Shown here in pieces: positions 1 to 10,300 of a stretch of DNA of 64,000 nucleotides. A model generated the notes under the pieces. That model was not told where the DNA came from, did no database searches, and worked only from the letters and a program-made list of their open reading frames with translations. Numbering within the stretch: the stretch's first letter is position 1; the number at the start of each line of letters is the position of its first letter. The translations under genes were made by a program, and so were the position numbers. This DNA comes from Bacteroidota bacterium (GTDB lineage Bacteria; Bacteroidota; Bacteroidia; Sphingobacteriales; Sphingobacteriaceae). The stretch is taken from NCBI GenBank assembly GCA_023427985.1, contig JAEYZM010000014.1:1-64000 (forward strand), given 5' to 3'.

Positions 1-596
1 TCTAATCGAATGTCGAGTGGATATTCGTAATGATCTTTGATGTATTGAATACCCAATTCCAATGCTTTGATATTGGGTGCAATTAATTTTTCTTTTCCTT
101 GGAATTGCTCTGCCAGCAAGGTTTCCAGCACTTCCATCTCTATGTTGAGTAATGCACTTAATGCACCAACGTAGATGATGTTTTTGAACAATTGACGTTG
201 ACGTGGATCTTGAAATTCGCGAATACACATTTCCATTAGAGGCACGCCGATGTAATTCACGTCATCGCGAATGTATTCTGGATTCAAGCCTTTCGTGCTG
301 TCGTATAAAAAGTATCCACCTGGTTTTACACTCTTCACATCTTTGGCCATGCTCTGTGGGTTTACGCAGACCATCATGTCCACACCCTCACGTCGACCTA
401 AATATCCTTTCTCACTTACACGCACATCGTACCAAGTTGGCAATCCTTGAATGTTAGAAGGGAAAATATTTTTGGGCGTAACAAAAATGCCCATCCTAAA
501 AATTGCTTTTGCAAAAAGTAAATTCGCAGAAGCAGAACCCGTACCGTTTACGTTCGCAAATCGAACGACAAAATTATTTACTTTACTATCTGACAT
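1..596 (-). CDS. korA: 2-oxoacid:ferredoxin oxidoreductase alpha subunit, N-terminal part (KorA-like), partial
   Basis: The frame opens at an ATG at 596 and stays open to the window edge, giving 198 residues. The N-terminus holds a GTGSASANLLFAKA motif and then GYLGRREGVDMMVCVNP, the gamma (pyruvate ferredoxin oxidoreductase-like) domain that Bacteroidota fuse in front of the alpha subunit. The enzyme family oxidises 2-oxoglutarate or another 2-oxoacid to the acyl-CoA and reduces ferredoxin in the cytoplasm. The start lies 19 bases inside the end of the upstream Fe-S/FAD gene, so the two are probably translationally coupled. The catalytic alpha domain and the beta subunit would lie to the left of the window. 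Substrate is inferred; the alpha/gamma fold assignment is firm. Confidence 0.82.
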   Translation of the reverse strand, partial: MSDSKVNNFVVRFANVNGTGSASANLLFAKAIFRMGIFVTPKNIFPSNIQGLPTWYDVRVSEKGYLGRREGVDMMVCVNPQSMAKDVKSVKPGGYFLYDSTKGLNPEYIRDDVNYIGVPLMEMCIREFQDPRQRQLFKNIIYVGALSALLNIEMEVLETLLAEQFQGKEKLIAPNIKALELGIQYIKDHYEYPLDIRL

Positions 597-2377
597 TGAT
601 TCCCCGCTTTTGTAACACTATAGAAAAATTTTTGCATATCCCATGCAGATGTTGGACAACGTTCTGCACACAAACCGCAATGTAAACACACATCTTCATC
701 CTTCACCATCACGCGTTTGGTGCCCGGCAATACATCGGAAACTAAAATATCTTGATGCATATTTAAGGCTGGCATGGTGAGTTTATTTCGTAAGGAAATT
801 TCATCCTCATTCGTTGTAATGGTTAAGCATTGCGTTGGACAAATATCAACACAAGCATCGCACTCAATGCATTTATTTTCGCTGAACACCGTTTGCACAT
901 CGCAGTTCAAACAACGTTGTGCTTCTTTGTATCCGAGCTGATGATCAAAGCCTAGCTCCACCTCTACTTTTCTATTGCTCAATGCCAATTCTTTTTGCAC
1001 CATCGGCACAGGATGTCTTAATGCAGTAGTCACATCGTTATCGTAACTCCACTCATGGATTCCCATTTTCTGACTTACCAAATTCACGAATGGCGATGGT
1101 CGATCGTTGAGGTCTTGTTGATTACAATATAGGTCGATGGAAATCGCTGCTTGATGACCTTGCGCCACCGCAGTGATTACGTTCTTAGGACCCAATGCAG
1201 CATCGCCTCCGAAGAAAACATTTGGCAATGTTGATTGGAAAGTTTTTTCATTCAAAACTGGCATCGTGTATTTATCGAAATCGATACCCAAATCTTTTTC
1301 GATCCAAGTGAATGAAGTCGATTGACCAATTGCGATCAGCACTTCATCGGCCTCAATAAAAACTTCCGCTTCGTTCGATGGTACCAATGAACGTTTGCCG
1401 TTCGCGTCGTATTGAGCGACCACTTTTTCGAACATCATACCTTTTAATTTTCCGTTTTCAACAACGAAAGATTTCGGCACATGACAATCGAGAATTGGAA
1501 TATCTTCATGCAATGCATCTTCAATCTCCCATGGCGATGCACGCATTTCCGAGAAAGGACTGCGCACCACTACCTTCACATCCTTACCACCTAATCGGCG
1601 CGACGTTCTACAGCAATCCATCGCCGTATTACCACCACCGAGTACTATCACCTTCTCACCAATTTTATCGGTATGCTCAAAGGCAACGCTAGCAAGCCAT
1701 TCGATGCCCACGTGCACTTTCTTACCCGCTTCCGCTCTACCCGGCAATTCCCAAAGGTCCTTACCTTTTGGAGCACCCGTTCCCACGAATACCGCATCGT
1801 AATTTTTCGAAAGCATGTCCTTCATGGATTCCACTTTCGTTTTGAAATGAGTATGGATACCCATGTCGAGAATATATCCAGTCTCCTCGTTGATCACCTG
1901 TTCTGGCAATCGGAACGAAGGAATTTGCGAACGCATCATACCACCTGCACGCTCATTATCGTCGTACAAATGGATTTCATAACCCAACGGAGCCAAGTCT
2001 CTTGCCACCGTAAGCGAGGCAGGACCCGCGCCAATGAGCGCTACTTTTTTTCCGTTTGATGGGAATGGACCTTTTGGAATCAGGTTCTTCACCTCATCGC
2101 CCTTATTATCGGCTGCCACACGTTTAAGTCGGCATATTGCCACCGGTTCCTCCTCCACACGACCCCTTCTACAAGCAGGCTCGCAAGGACGATCGCAGGT
2201 TCTGCCCAATATGCCTGGGAAGACGTTCGACTCCCAATTCACCATATAGGCTTCCGTATATTTTTGCGCGGCTATTAAACGAATGTATTCCGGAACAGGC
2301 GTATGTGCCGGACAAGCGTACTGACAATCAACTACTTTATGGTAGTATTCAGGGTCTTTGTAATTGGTAGGTTCCAA
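578..2377 (-). CDS. GltD-like FAD/NAD(P) oxidoreductase with C-terminal 2x[4Fe-4S] ferredoxin domain
   Basis: This 599-residue protein has three parts. Residues 18-82 carry the Cys-rich N-terminal Fe-S region of GltD and dihydropyrimidine dehydrogenase (CQYAC, then CDRPCEPAC). Two Rossmann dinucleotide sites follow: GAGPAS at 116-121 for FAD and GGGNTAMD at 247-254 for NAD(P). The C-terminus has two ferredoxin clusters, CIECDACVDICP near 503 and CLHCGLCAERCP near 564. It would pass electrons between NAD(P)H and ferredoxin or a partner enzyme. Its overlap with the downstream KorA-like gene suggests that it is the electron-transfer subunit of that 2-oxoacid oxidoreductase; the pairing is seen, the partnership is inferred. 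It is longer than plain GltD (about 480 residues) because of the ferredoxin tail. Confidence 0.85.
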   Translation of the reverse strand: MEPTNYKDPEYYHKVVDCQYACPAHTPVPEYIRLIAAQKYTEAYMVNWESNVFPGILGRTCDRPCEPACRRGRVEEEPVAICRLKRVAADNKGDEVKNLIPKGPFPSNGKKVALIGAGPASLTVARDLAPLGYEIHLYDDNERAGGMMRSQIPSFRLPEQVINEETGYILDMGIHTHFKTKVESMKDMLSKNYDAVFVGTGAPKGKDLWELPGRAEAGKKVHVGIEWLASVAFEHTDKIGEKVIVLGGGNTAMDCCRTSRRLGGKDVKVVVRSPFSEMRASPWEIEDALHEDIPILDCHVPKSFVVENGKLKGMMFEKVVAQYDANGKRSLVPSNEAEVFIEADEVLIAIGQSTSFTWIEKDLGIDFDKYTMPVLNEKTFQSTLPNVFFGGDAALGPKNVITAVAQGHQAAISIDLYCNQQDLNDRPSPFVNLVSQKMGIHEWSYDNDVTTALRHPVPMVQKELALSNRKVEVELGFDHQLGYKEAQRCLNCDVQTVFSENKCIECDACVDICPTQCLTITTNEDEISLRNKLTMPALNMHQDILVSDVLPGTKRVMVKDEDVCLHCGLCAERCPTSAWDMQKFFYSVTKAGNQCQIVK

Positions 2378-2497
2378 GCTGAATAAGTTTAATTACGTAT
2401 TTATAGGTTCGCCAAAGGTATGGCTTATATCTTTATCCAAAATAAGCGGAATTGCTGAAATTATCAACAGTATGTAGAAAAATTAAGAATTATGAAT

Positions 2498-2998
2498 TTA
2501 GGCTTTAGAGTTCCGAATCATTTGCCCATAATCCCAGCCCTTTAGCATGGCGTTCAAGGTCATTTCTAATCGCTTCACACGTGTAGGGGTAGTTTTAGCG
2601 GAGTCAATATATTTGATAAAATAGTTTCGGTGCGATGTACTGAGGCTCATGAAATTTTCCAGTACATTTTCCATTTCTAAAATCTCTTGGAGATCTTCTG
2701 GCATCTCGATTTTGAAATGTGCATCTTCTTCTAATCGAAGTAAGACCTCATCGCCTTCTTGTACTTTTGTCTTTTTTCGAATCTCTGCATTCAAAGGAAA
2801 TACAAATTCACCACCACCCATCGGCAACAATGCAATACCCGCAACTTCAGCATCGTTGATAAAACCCTTCACCCGAAAACTTTTTTTATTATTAGGTTTT
2901 ATTTTTTGCGCATCCTCATCTGAAATTATAATATGCGTCCAAGAAGTTTTCTCTCCCTTTTGCTTGAATTTTTCTACGATAACTTTAAAAGAGTGCAT
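2498..2998 (-). CDS. DUF1905 / YdeI-OmdA family protein
   Basis: The 166-residue protein has an N-terminal DUF1905-type beta-barrel (residues about 1-95, with GGGEFVFPLNAEIRK) and a C-terminal YdeI/OmpD-associated helical segment (about 105-166, with SHRNYFIKYIDSAKTTPTRVKRLE). Both domains commonly occur together. The YdeI family is linked to bacteriocin or polymyxin tolerance in some bacteria, but the biochemical role is unknown, so I give no function. There is no signal peptide, so it should be cytoplasmic. It stands alone between the oxidoreductase pair and a repeat-rich gap. Confidence 0.78.
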   Translation of the reverse strand: MHSFKVIVEKFKQKGEKTSWTHIIISDEDAQKIKPNNKKSFRVKGFINDAEVAGIALLPMGGGEFVFPLNAEIRKKTKVQEGDEVLLRLEEDAHFKIEMPEDLQEILEMENVLENFMSLSTSHRNYFIKYIDSAKTTPTRVKRLEMTLNAMLKGWDYGQMIRNSKA

Positions 2999-3043
2999 AC
3001 TTTGAACTTTGAATTTTGAATTTCAAAATTCAAAGTTCAAAGT
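2999..3043. repeat. 45-base perfect inverted repeat with one-base centre
   Basis: Arms 2999-3020 and 3022-3043 are exact reverse complements of 22 bases around a single T at 3021. It starts at the base next to the start codon of the DUF1905 gene, so in the minus-strand mRNA it would lie in the 5' leader right against the start codon. A transcript could fold into a long AU-rich hairpin, or the site could be a cruciform or protein target. Confidence 0.7.
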
Positions 3044-3144
3044 TAAGAATTAAAAATTAAGAGTGAAGAACGGGGTTGTGCTAATTGAAAATTAAACACA
3101 CATAACTAAATTAAACATATTCATTTCATAGAAAGAAAGCAACC

Positions 3145-3222
3145 CACTCACCACTATCACTCTCCACTCAAACTAGCACACTAGCATCCCGATAGCTATC
3201 GGGATAGCACACTAGCACACTT
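3145..3222. repeat. Intergenic repeat family D (CTAGCACAC words around a palindrome)
   Basis: This copy has an ACTCTCCACTCAAACTAGC segment, the word CTAGCACA repeated on both sides, and a perfect 20-base palindrome ATCCCGATAGCTATCGGGAT at 3186-3205. A related copy with one palindrome mismatch lies at 37591-37659, and a reverse copy without the palindrome at 45943-45999. It is non-coding and sits between convergent or terminal gene ends. Confidence 0.65.
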
Positions 3223-3257
3223 TTTTTATTTGTTTTTTTGTAAAAAAAATAAATAAA

Positions 3258-3281
3258 AAAAACCCCGCGCCCGGGGTTTTT
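3258..3281 (-). terminator. Rho-independent terminator after the PorP/SprF gene
   Basis: Ten-base arms (3258-3267 and 3272-3281, core CCCCG/CGGGG) enclose a four-base loop, with a long T run following on the minus strand. It lies about 60 bases after the stop of the minus-strand porP/sprF gene and would end the two-gene surface-protein operon. Confidence 0.85.
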
Positions 3282-3343
3282 ATGTAAACATGAAACAGGC
3301 CAAAAGACCAGTATTTTAAAGCGTAATCAGAATTTATTAAAAA

Positions 3344-4348
3344 TTAAAACAATACTGGACACGTAATTTTTTTACGACGGTTTGGACATTTCTGAACTTG
3401 ATAAATAAGATTCATTTCTATAGTACCACCCGTTGCTCTTTGTGTCATTTCTAGTAAAGAATAATCGTAAGTAAATCCGAAGATCACTCTTGAATCGCTT
3501 CCATAAATATTGTTCATATCGAACATGAATGAGGCCAGCACTGCATCGCCCCCATTATAGATCTCTGCATTACGGTACCATCCGCCTACGTTGAAATAAT
3601 ATACTTTATATTGCAAACCTGCGGTAATGGTGCGCGACAAACCTTGACTGTTAATCATGAATGCTGGAATCAATGTTGGATCGCCAATATTTTTCTTCAC
3701 CGACAAAGGAATGTTGAAACTACCATGAACATTATATCGGCGCGGTAATTTACTGTAGGTGTTGATAAGCGACTCATCAGGTTCCGTCAAGTGATATGAG
3801 GATGCACCGATCATTGCACGCTTCCAAACAAAGGCTGCGCCTACTGCAAAATCGGGATACATTTTATTGTTGTTAACAGGCAAACTTGCTTCCGAAGGAG
3901 CACCTGGCATAACACCTAGCTTCTCATCGATCTGATCGTAAAAAACCAATTTACTATAATCGACACTTCGCATTACCACTCCTGCTTGTACACCCAAACT
4001 CAATTGCATGTCGCGCGTCTTAATACCATGGAATGCATAGTTCAGCGAGAAGGCATTTTTATTGTAAAACCCATTGCCTTCTACTGAACGTTGCAACATA
4101 CCTCCAATACCTCCGCTCATCTTGTTCACAAACCTGTCGTAAGAAACTCCGTAGTAAACAAAAGCATCGCGTAAGGATGGGTACTGATTTCTGTAATTCA
4201 CTGCCAAACGATCACAACTGTTCGAAGTACCTGCCAATGCAGGATTCAAATACAGTGGTGCTGCCAGGAAATTGGAATACATATGATCCTGGGCTTTCGC
4301 ACTAAATACGCATAATGCGAATGTTGTTATTAATACTATCTTTCTCAT
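3344..4348 (-). CDS. PorP/SprF family type IX secretion outer-membrane protein
   Basis: The product is 334 residues. The start is taken at 4348, because MRKIVLITTFALCVFSAKAQ is a clean signal peptide and the ATG overlaps the stop of the upstream gene as TAATG; the frame upstream of it has no signal sequence. The mature part begins QDHMYSNFLAAPLYLNPALAGT, the hallmark opening of PorP/SprF, followed by alternating beta-strand segments of an outer-membrane barrel. Family members are needed for secretion or surface attachment of specific type IX cargo such as SprB. The tight coupling to the giant PKD protein upstream suggests that this copy serves that cargo (inference). The last residues (CPNRRKKITCPVLF) are unusually basic and Cys-containing for a barrel end. 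Confidence 0.9.
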   Translation of the reverse strand: MRKIVLITTFALCVFSAKAQDHMYSNFLAAPLYLNPALAGTSNSCDRLAVNYRNQYPSLRDAFVYYGVSYDRFVNKMSGGIGGMLQRSVEGNGFYNKNAFSLNYAFHGIKTRDMQLSLGVQAGVVMRSVDYSKLVFYDQIDEKLGVMPGAPSEASLPVNNNKMYPDFAVGAAFVWKRAMIGASSYHLTEPDESLINTYSKLPRRYNVHGSFNIPLSVKKNIGDPTLIPAFMINSQGLSRTITAGLQYKVYYFNVGGWYRNAEIYNGGDAVLASFMFDMNNIYGSDSRVIFGFTYDYSLLEMTQRATGGTIEMNLIYQVQKCPNRRKKITCPVLF

Positions 4349-7300
4349 TATCGTACGATAAATAATAAACCTGTTCTTTTTAATCGGCCTTCTGAATCTG
4401 GCATTCCTTTCCAAGTTGTGCCATTCAAGAATTTCGCTTCGATGCTCCAGATGTATGAACCCTGTGGCATGTCTTCACCCTCATATGTTCCATCCCATCC
4501 TTCGTTAGGTCGACCTGTTTGATCGAGCGACGTTGACTCGAACAATAACTGACCTGCTGTATTATAGATTTGTAGTTTATATGACTCGATTCCATATCCT
4601 ATCGGCGTGAAAATCCGGATTTGATCGGTTCCACTTTTCGGAGTGAATGCATTTGGCAACCATAAGTTTCCTTCCAAATCACGTACCTCTACTTCTCTTG
4701 AATAGATCGATTCGCATCCCGATGTATCAATCTCTGTTAAGGTCACAAAATATTTTCCAACAAAGCGGTATTCATGAATTGGGTTTTTCTCAAATGATGT
4801 AATACCATCGCCAAAGTCCCATTTTCTAAAGGATACCGGTGATGTTGCAAGTGTTGTGAATGAGAATGTTTTTTCTGGAATAATTTTCAAAGTATCGTCT
4901 ACATCGAACTCTACGACAGGTTCTGTGCCTACTAAAATTTTTGTTGGGAACATAAAGGTGTCCACGCATCCGACTTCGTTGTACGCATAGAGTTTTACAT
5001 TGTATGGTTCAATTCTGTTCACAAAAGTATGTTGTGGATTCGGATCGTACGAAACAGTATTATCGTCAAAGTCCCACATCAATCGAACATAATCGGTCGA
5101 TAAATTTTGGAAGTCAACCGTTAATGTTCCACAACCAAAAGTATTGCTCGGAGTATATTTCGCTTGAACATTTTTGCCAACTTTGATCGTCGTATAACTG
5201 GTATCCAAACATCCGTTCACACTTTGAGCAATATGCATCACTTGGTATGTACCAGGATTGGTGTAGAAATGTGATGGACTCACAGAATTTTCTCTCGCGG
5301 AACCATCGCCATAATCCCATGTATGTGAGCTTGCATTGCTCGACTGATTACTGAAGGTTACGAACAATTGACCGAAACATCCGAGTGTATCTTGAGTGCT
5401 TACTTTCGATACCACTTCTGGATAGGTACTAATGTTCAACTCCATGGAATCTTTCGCACAAGCTGCCTTGTTCCAAGTAACTAATTTTAGTTTGTAATTT
5501 TTATTCCCTTCGGTTAATACAATGTTTGGAATCTTATCGCTCGATACTAATTCATCATCTAAATACCATTCGTTAAAGTCGGTGTATTTTGATGTATTGC
5601 TTAAGTCTAAGGTATACGGAACACAAGCCTCGCTAGCATTGTTATGTGTGAAAATACTTTCCGATTGTTTCTTCACAATTATTTGTTTCGTGATAGAGTC
5701 GGCACAATACAATCCATCGTACGCTACCAATTTTACATCGAATACAAAAGAATCTGTTGTAAAACTTGGGTCGAAAAAATACGTAAGATTTACGCTGTCT
5801 TTTATGCGAACACCATTAATTTCATAATCGAACTTCACTGGATAAGTTCCATTATAGGTCGATGTGTTGCTAAAATTCACTGTACCGTTTTCACATAAAT
5901 AAATCTTACTCGCATCAAATTGTGCAGTAGGTTTATTGTTGATGTAAATGTTTTGCGCAATGGAGTCGACACAACCATTCGCAGTTTCATAAAACAATTT
6001 AATGGTATAGGTTCCTGAAACTGTATAGGTATGATTAAAGTTTGATCCCAACTGGGTATAGTCGGCCGAATTGATACGGTCACCGGTTGTCCAATAGGTT
6101 AAAAACTGACCTTTGTTTTGGGCTGCAATATTAATATTTGTTGTGCCGCAGTATACTGTATCTAGTGTCGATGTAAATGCAGGTGTTAAGAATGGATCTA
6201 CAAAAATGGTGCGAACAGTAGTGTCGGTACAAATTAATCCCGTTGTAGAATTTTTATACGCTATTAGTTTAATTGTTCTCTGACCGGCAGTATAAAAACG
6301 ATGACGAGGATTGCTTTGTATACTTGTATTGCCATCGCCGAAATCCCAGAAATACGTATCGGCACCAGAAGTCTGATTGCTAAATACTATTTCATCGCCT
6401 TCACAATATCTGTTACGTGTAGTAGTGAAAGCAGCTTGAGGAGGGGCAAATACATTGATCACTAATTTTTGATTTTTACTTGAACATTCGTTCTCTGCAG
6501 TGAAATCAATTTCATATTGTCCGGGTTGTGTATAGGTATGAAGTACGGTATCAATGGCTTTGGTCGACTGATAAATTGCACTTAAGTCGCCAAAATTATA
6601 GGTATGTAAATTTGTACCCACACTACTATTGATGATCTGTATAGTATGCGGTGCGCAGCCATTGATTTGCAATGCATCGACATTAATCTCTGCATTTACA
6701 GTTTGCGGATTAATGATCACGTAGTAACCCATTGAGTCGATTCCACAGGAGTTGACCGATTTCAATTTGACATAGATTGTATCGGTACTAGCTCTGATGT
6801 ACGTTTTTCTAAGTGTATCGAATGAAGTAGTTGTTAGCGTTTCTCCATTTCCAAAATCCCAGTAAAAAGTAGAACCACTTCCTCTCGATTTATTGATGAA
6901 CTCCAAATTCACTGGAGAACAACCAACAGTTTTATTGATGCTAAAGATGGCATCGGCTGCCGACTTCACCGTTATGTTTTGAACATAGGTAATGGTTGAA
7001 CATGGAGTGATACCTTCCAATACTACTTGATATGTGGTATCTCTACCAAGAGGATGAGGTTGAAATGTTATAGCAGTAGGTTGATATGCAGTAGTTGTTT
7101 GACCATTGCCAAATGTCCATCGGAAAGTTTGACCCGCGAATTGTGGACTGCTGTTGGTAAAGTTGACAGTCAATGGACCACAACCTTGAATTTTATCTGA
7201 GGCAAAAATTGGAGCAGGACGTTTTGGTGTTATGAAACGAGTTATTTGCGAATCGGCTAGTGCCCCCCATTTGCTACTTGTGAATAATTTAATGTCTACG

Positions 7301-10300
7301 GTATCATCGGGCTCCGATAAAATGTAGCCAGGGAATACAGGACCATTACCAATAAAAACATTGTTTGCATACCAGAAATATTCTTGATTTGCATCGGGAT
7401 GTAAGACTGGAGTGATGACATTGCCTACATTGAACGGCGCACAACTGTTAGTAGTGCTCGCATTGAATTGAGCTTTAGCATTCGGATAAACTAAAACCGA
7501 TAAAGCATTGTTTTGGCTTTGACAAAATTTACCGTTAATGTTCGAAGTAACTACTAAAGTATAGTTTACAGTTTGTGGACTAGTAGATGTATTAATTAAG
7601 GTTTGTGCTAAACTGGTACCGGTACCATTGCTTGCCCCAGTTACGTTTGGATTGGCAGCAACTGTCCAAGAATAAGTTGCAGGAGATCCTATTAAATTAT
7701 TTGCAAAAGTTATGTTAGTGGTTTCTGAAGTAAAGATTGTATCATTTGTTCCACCTAAATATCTAGGTAAAGGCAATACAACAACCGTATCCTCTACAAT
7801 AGGACCATTACAAGTAGTTGCTTTATAATAAACAATTGGTGTAATGGTATAGATAATTGTATCTGGTATGGTTGCAGTATTTACGAGATTTGCAGCAATA
7901 CTTATACCTGCTCCATTTTGTAAACCATTAGTAGTACCTCGTTTAGTTCTTACTGTCCAAGAATAGGATGTAATACTTGCTAATGAATTTGTTAATGGCA
8001 CATAATTAAATGGTCCCGAACAAATAACTGGTTTTTGTAATGTATGTATAATGGGTACATTATTCACATTCACCACAAAGTCACTAGCTGGACCATCAAA
8101 ACTCTGTCCTCTATACGTATAGGTTGGCACCATACGATAAATAACCGTTTGAGGAGAATTTGTTGCATTTGCTAATGTTTGATTGATATTATAACCCGTT
8201 CCAGCACTATGTCCAGTTAAATTATTTCCACCAACAATTGTCCATGCAATACTTGTATTTTGATTTGTGTTTACAGTTATGTTCACATTGATAGTAGTAT
8301 TTGAACACACCGTTCTCTCACCAATCGTATTGATAATTGGACGAGGTAAAACATACACCGTATCTTGTACACTCGCACCAAAACAATCGACACCTTCATT
8401 CTGATAAAAAGGAGTTATAGTATATACTAAATATTGTAATTGATTTGAAGTATTTGTTAGCGTTTGGTTAATACTTGGGCTAGCCCCTCCTATTGTTCCA
8501 TCAGTTGCACCTGTAATACTAGCATTTGCACTTACTGTCCAATTGTAAAAAGTTTTATTAGCATTTTTATTTGTCGACAATGCAATATTGGTGCTTGTTC
8601 CAGAATTAATAATTTTTGTAGGTAATGGATTTACTTCTGGTTTGGGATTCACTACAACTTTAATATTAAAAGTATCCGAAACACATGTTAATCCATTATG
8701 AGTAGCACTGGCAACAACTTTATAGCTTACTTCTGCAAAATTTGCATTCGTATTATTAATCATTCCAGTGATCGTATTCGTATTGCCATTAGTAGCGCCA
8801 AACACCCCTGCAGGCATCTGAACCGTATAACTATAAATAGTACTCGATGGATTGTCGCTAGCGGTATTCGTTAATAATGGAATATTAAAATTCGTTTCAT
8901 TACAAACTACATATCGAGTTTGATTTTGGAATGTAGGTTTTGGATTTACAATAACCGTATCAAAAAATGTTTCACCATCACAGTCGACATTTTTTAAGGT
9001 ATAATAAGGAGTAATCTGATACACAACTGTACGCGGACTACCACTTGTATTCACAAGTTTATGTCTAATTTGAGTTCCCGTACCGGATGTAAATCCATTT
9101 AATCCTGAAGGCAGGGTAGCAACCCATCTGTATCTAGTATTCGACACAAGAGTATTGCTGCTCGGTTGAAAAATTACTGAGTCGCCCGAACAGATTAACT
9201 GATCTGCTAAAGGATTCATAATAGGCTGCGGCATCATAAACACATCGATACGTTTTACAGCTCCAGTAGTACTTACACCATTATTTGTAAATGTAGGAGT
9301 AACGAAATACGTAATTTGTTTATGTGTTGTAGCAGTGTCATCAATACTTACATTATTAAATGGTATACTACTCGTTAATCCCAATTGAATAATATTATTT
9401 ATACCAGATGGAACTGAAGTCGTGTACCACGAATAAGAAGTATTACTTGCTTGAGTATTGGAATTTAAAATTAAATTAAAGTTTGGCTCTTCGCATAATA
9501 TCAAGGTATCGGCATTCGTAATCTGTGGAATCGGGTTCACATAAACGATAAAATCGATTGGGGTACTCACACAAACATTTCCATTGACTAATGTCGATGC
9601 AGTGATGGTATATACCACAGTAGCTACTGTATTACCAGTGTTAGTTAAGGTTTGGTTGATGGTAGCACCCGAACCATTGCTTGCTCCAGTAATAGTTACT
9701 GCAGCACTAGAGGTATACGTAAAAGTTGTATTGGGGAAATTATTAAATTCTGTTAGCGCTTGTACGAATGATCCACCCGAGCGAATGGTTAAGCTGGGTA
9801 TTGCATTCACAATCGGTTTTGGATTTACTGTAACCACAATGTTAACAGGATCTGAAGTACAGCTGCTTGTTCCATAAACCGAACTAGCGGTTACGGTATA
9901 TATTACTTCTTTTGGACTGGTCGAATTATTGAATAACACATCGGAAATATTTGCTCCAGAACCTGCAACTGCACCAGAAATCGCTGGGTCGGAGTTTACC
10001 GACCATGTAAAACTTGTGATGGCAGGATTCGCTGCTGATGTAATGTTGATGTTAGCATTATCTCCTGAACAAATTGTTTTTGTTAATGCCGAAGTAATGT
10101 TCGGACTTTGTAAAACTTGTATTGTTTTATTAGTAATGGTAGTACCACAAGCACTTGTCTGAGTTAATGTTGCTGTGTATGTACCTGGAGTATTGTAAAC
10201 TATGTTCGTTGGATTTAATTGGTTCGATGTAGTGATGGCTGCGCCTGGAAAAGACCAAGAATAATTAATACTAGAACCATCGAAACATGCTAATGGAGTA

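Larger units (their letters stand above)
2999..3343. other. Gene-free stretch filled with repeats and a terminator
   Basis: No coding frame is credible in these 345 bases. From left to right it holds the 45-base inverted repeat, a reverse copy of the CCGTTCTTAACTCTTAA family (about 3043-3082), a CTAGCACACTAGCA-type repeat with the 20-base palindrome at 3186-3205, long A/T runs and the terminator at 3258-3281. All these sequence types except the first recur in other gaps of the window. Confidence 0.7.

Noticed and set aside
1378..2370. Several plus-strand frames opposite the FAD/Fe-S oxidoreductase gene
   Set aside because: They are shadow frames, with no recognisable motifs, against a strongly supported minus-strand gene.
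4349..4414. The longer frame of the PorP/SprF gene, starting 22 codons upstream at 4414
   Set aside because: The extra residues overlap the PKD gene and have no signal-like sequence, while the internal Met starts a clean signal peptide at 4348.
9584..9877. Plus-strand frame inside the PKD gene with a hydrophobic product
   Set aside because: It is the reverse image of Thr/Asn/Val-rich repeat codons, so its apparent membrane segments are an artefact.
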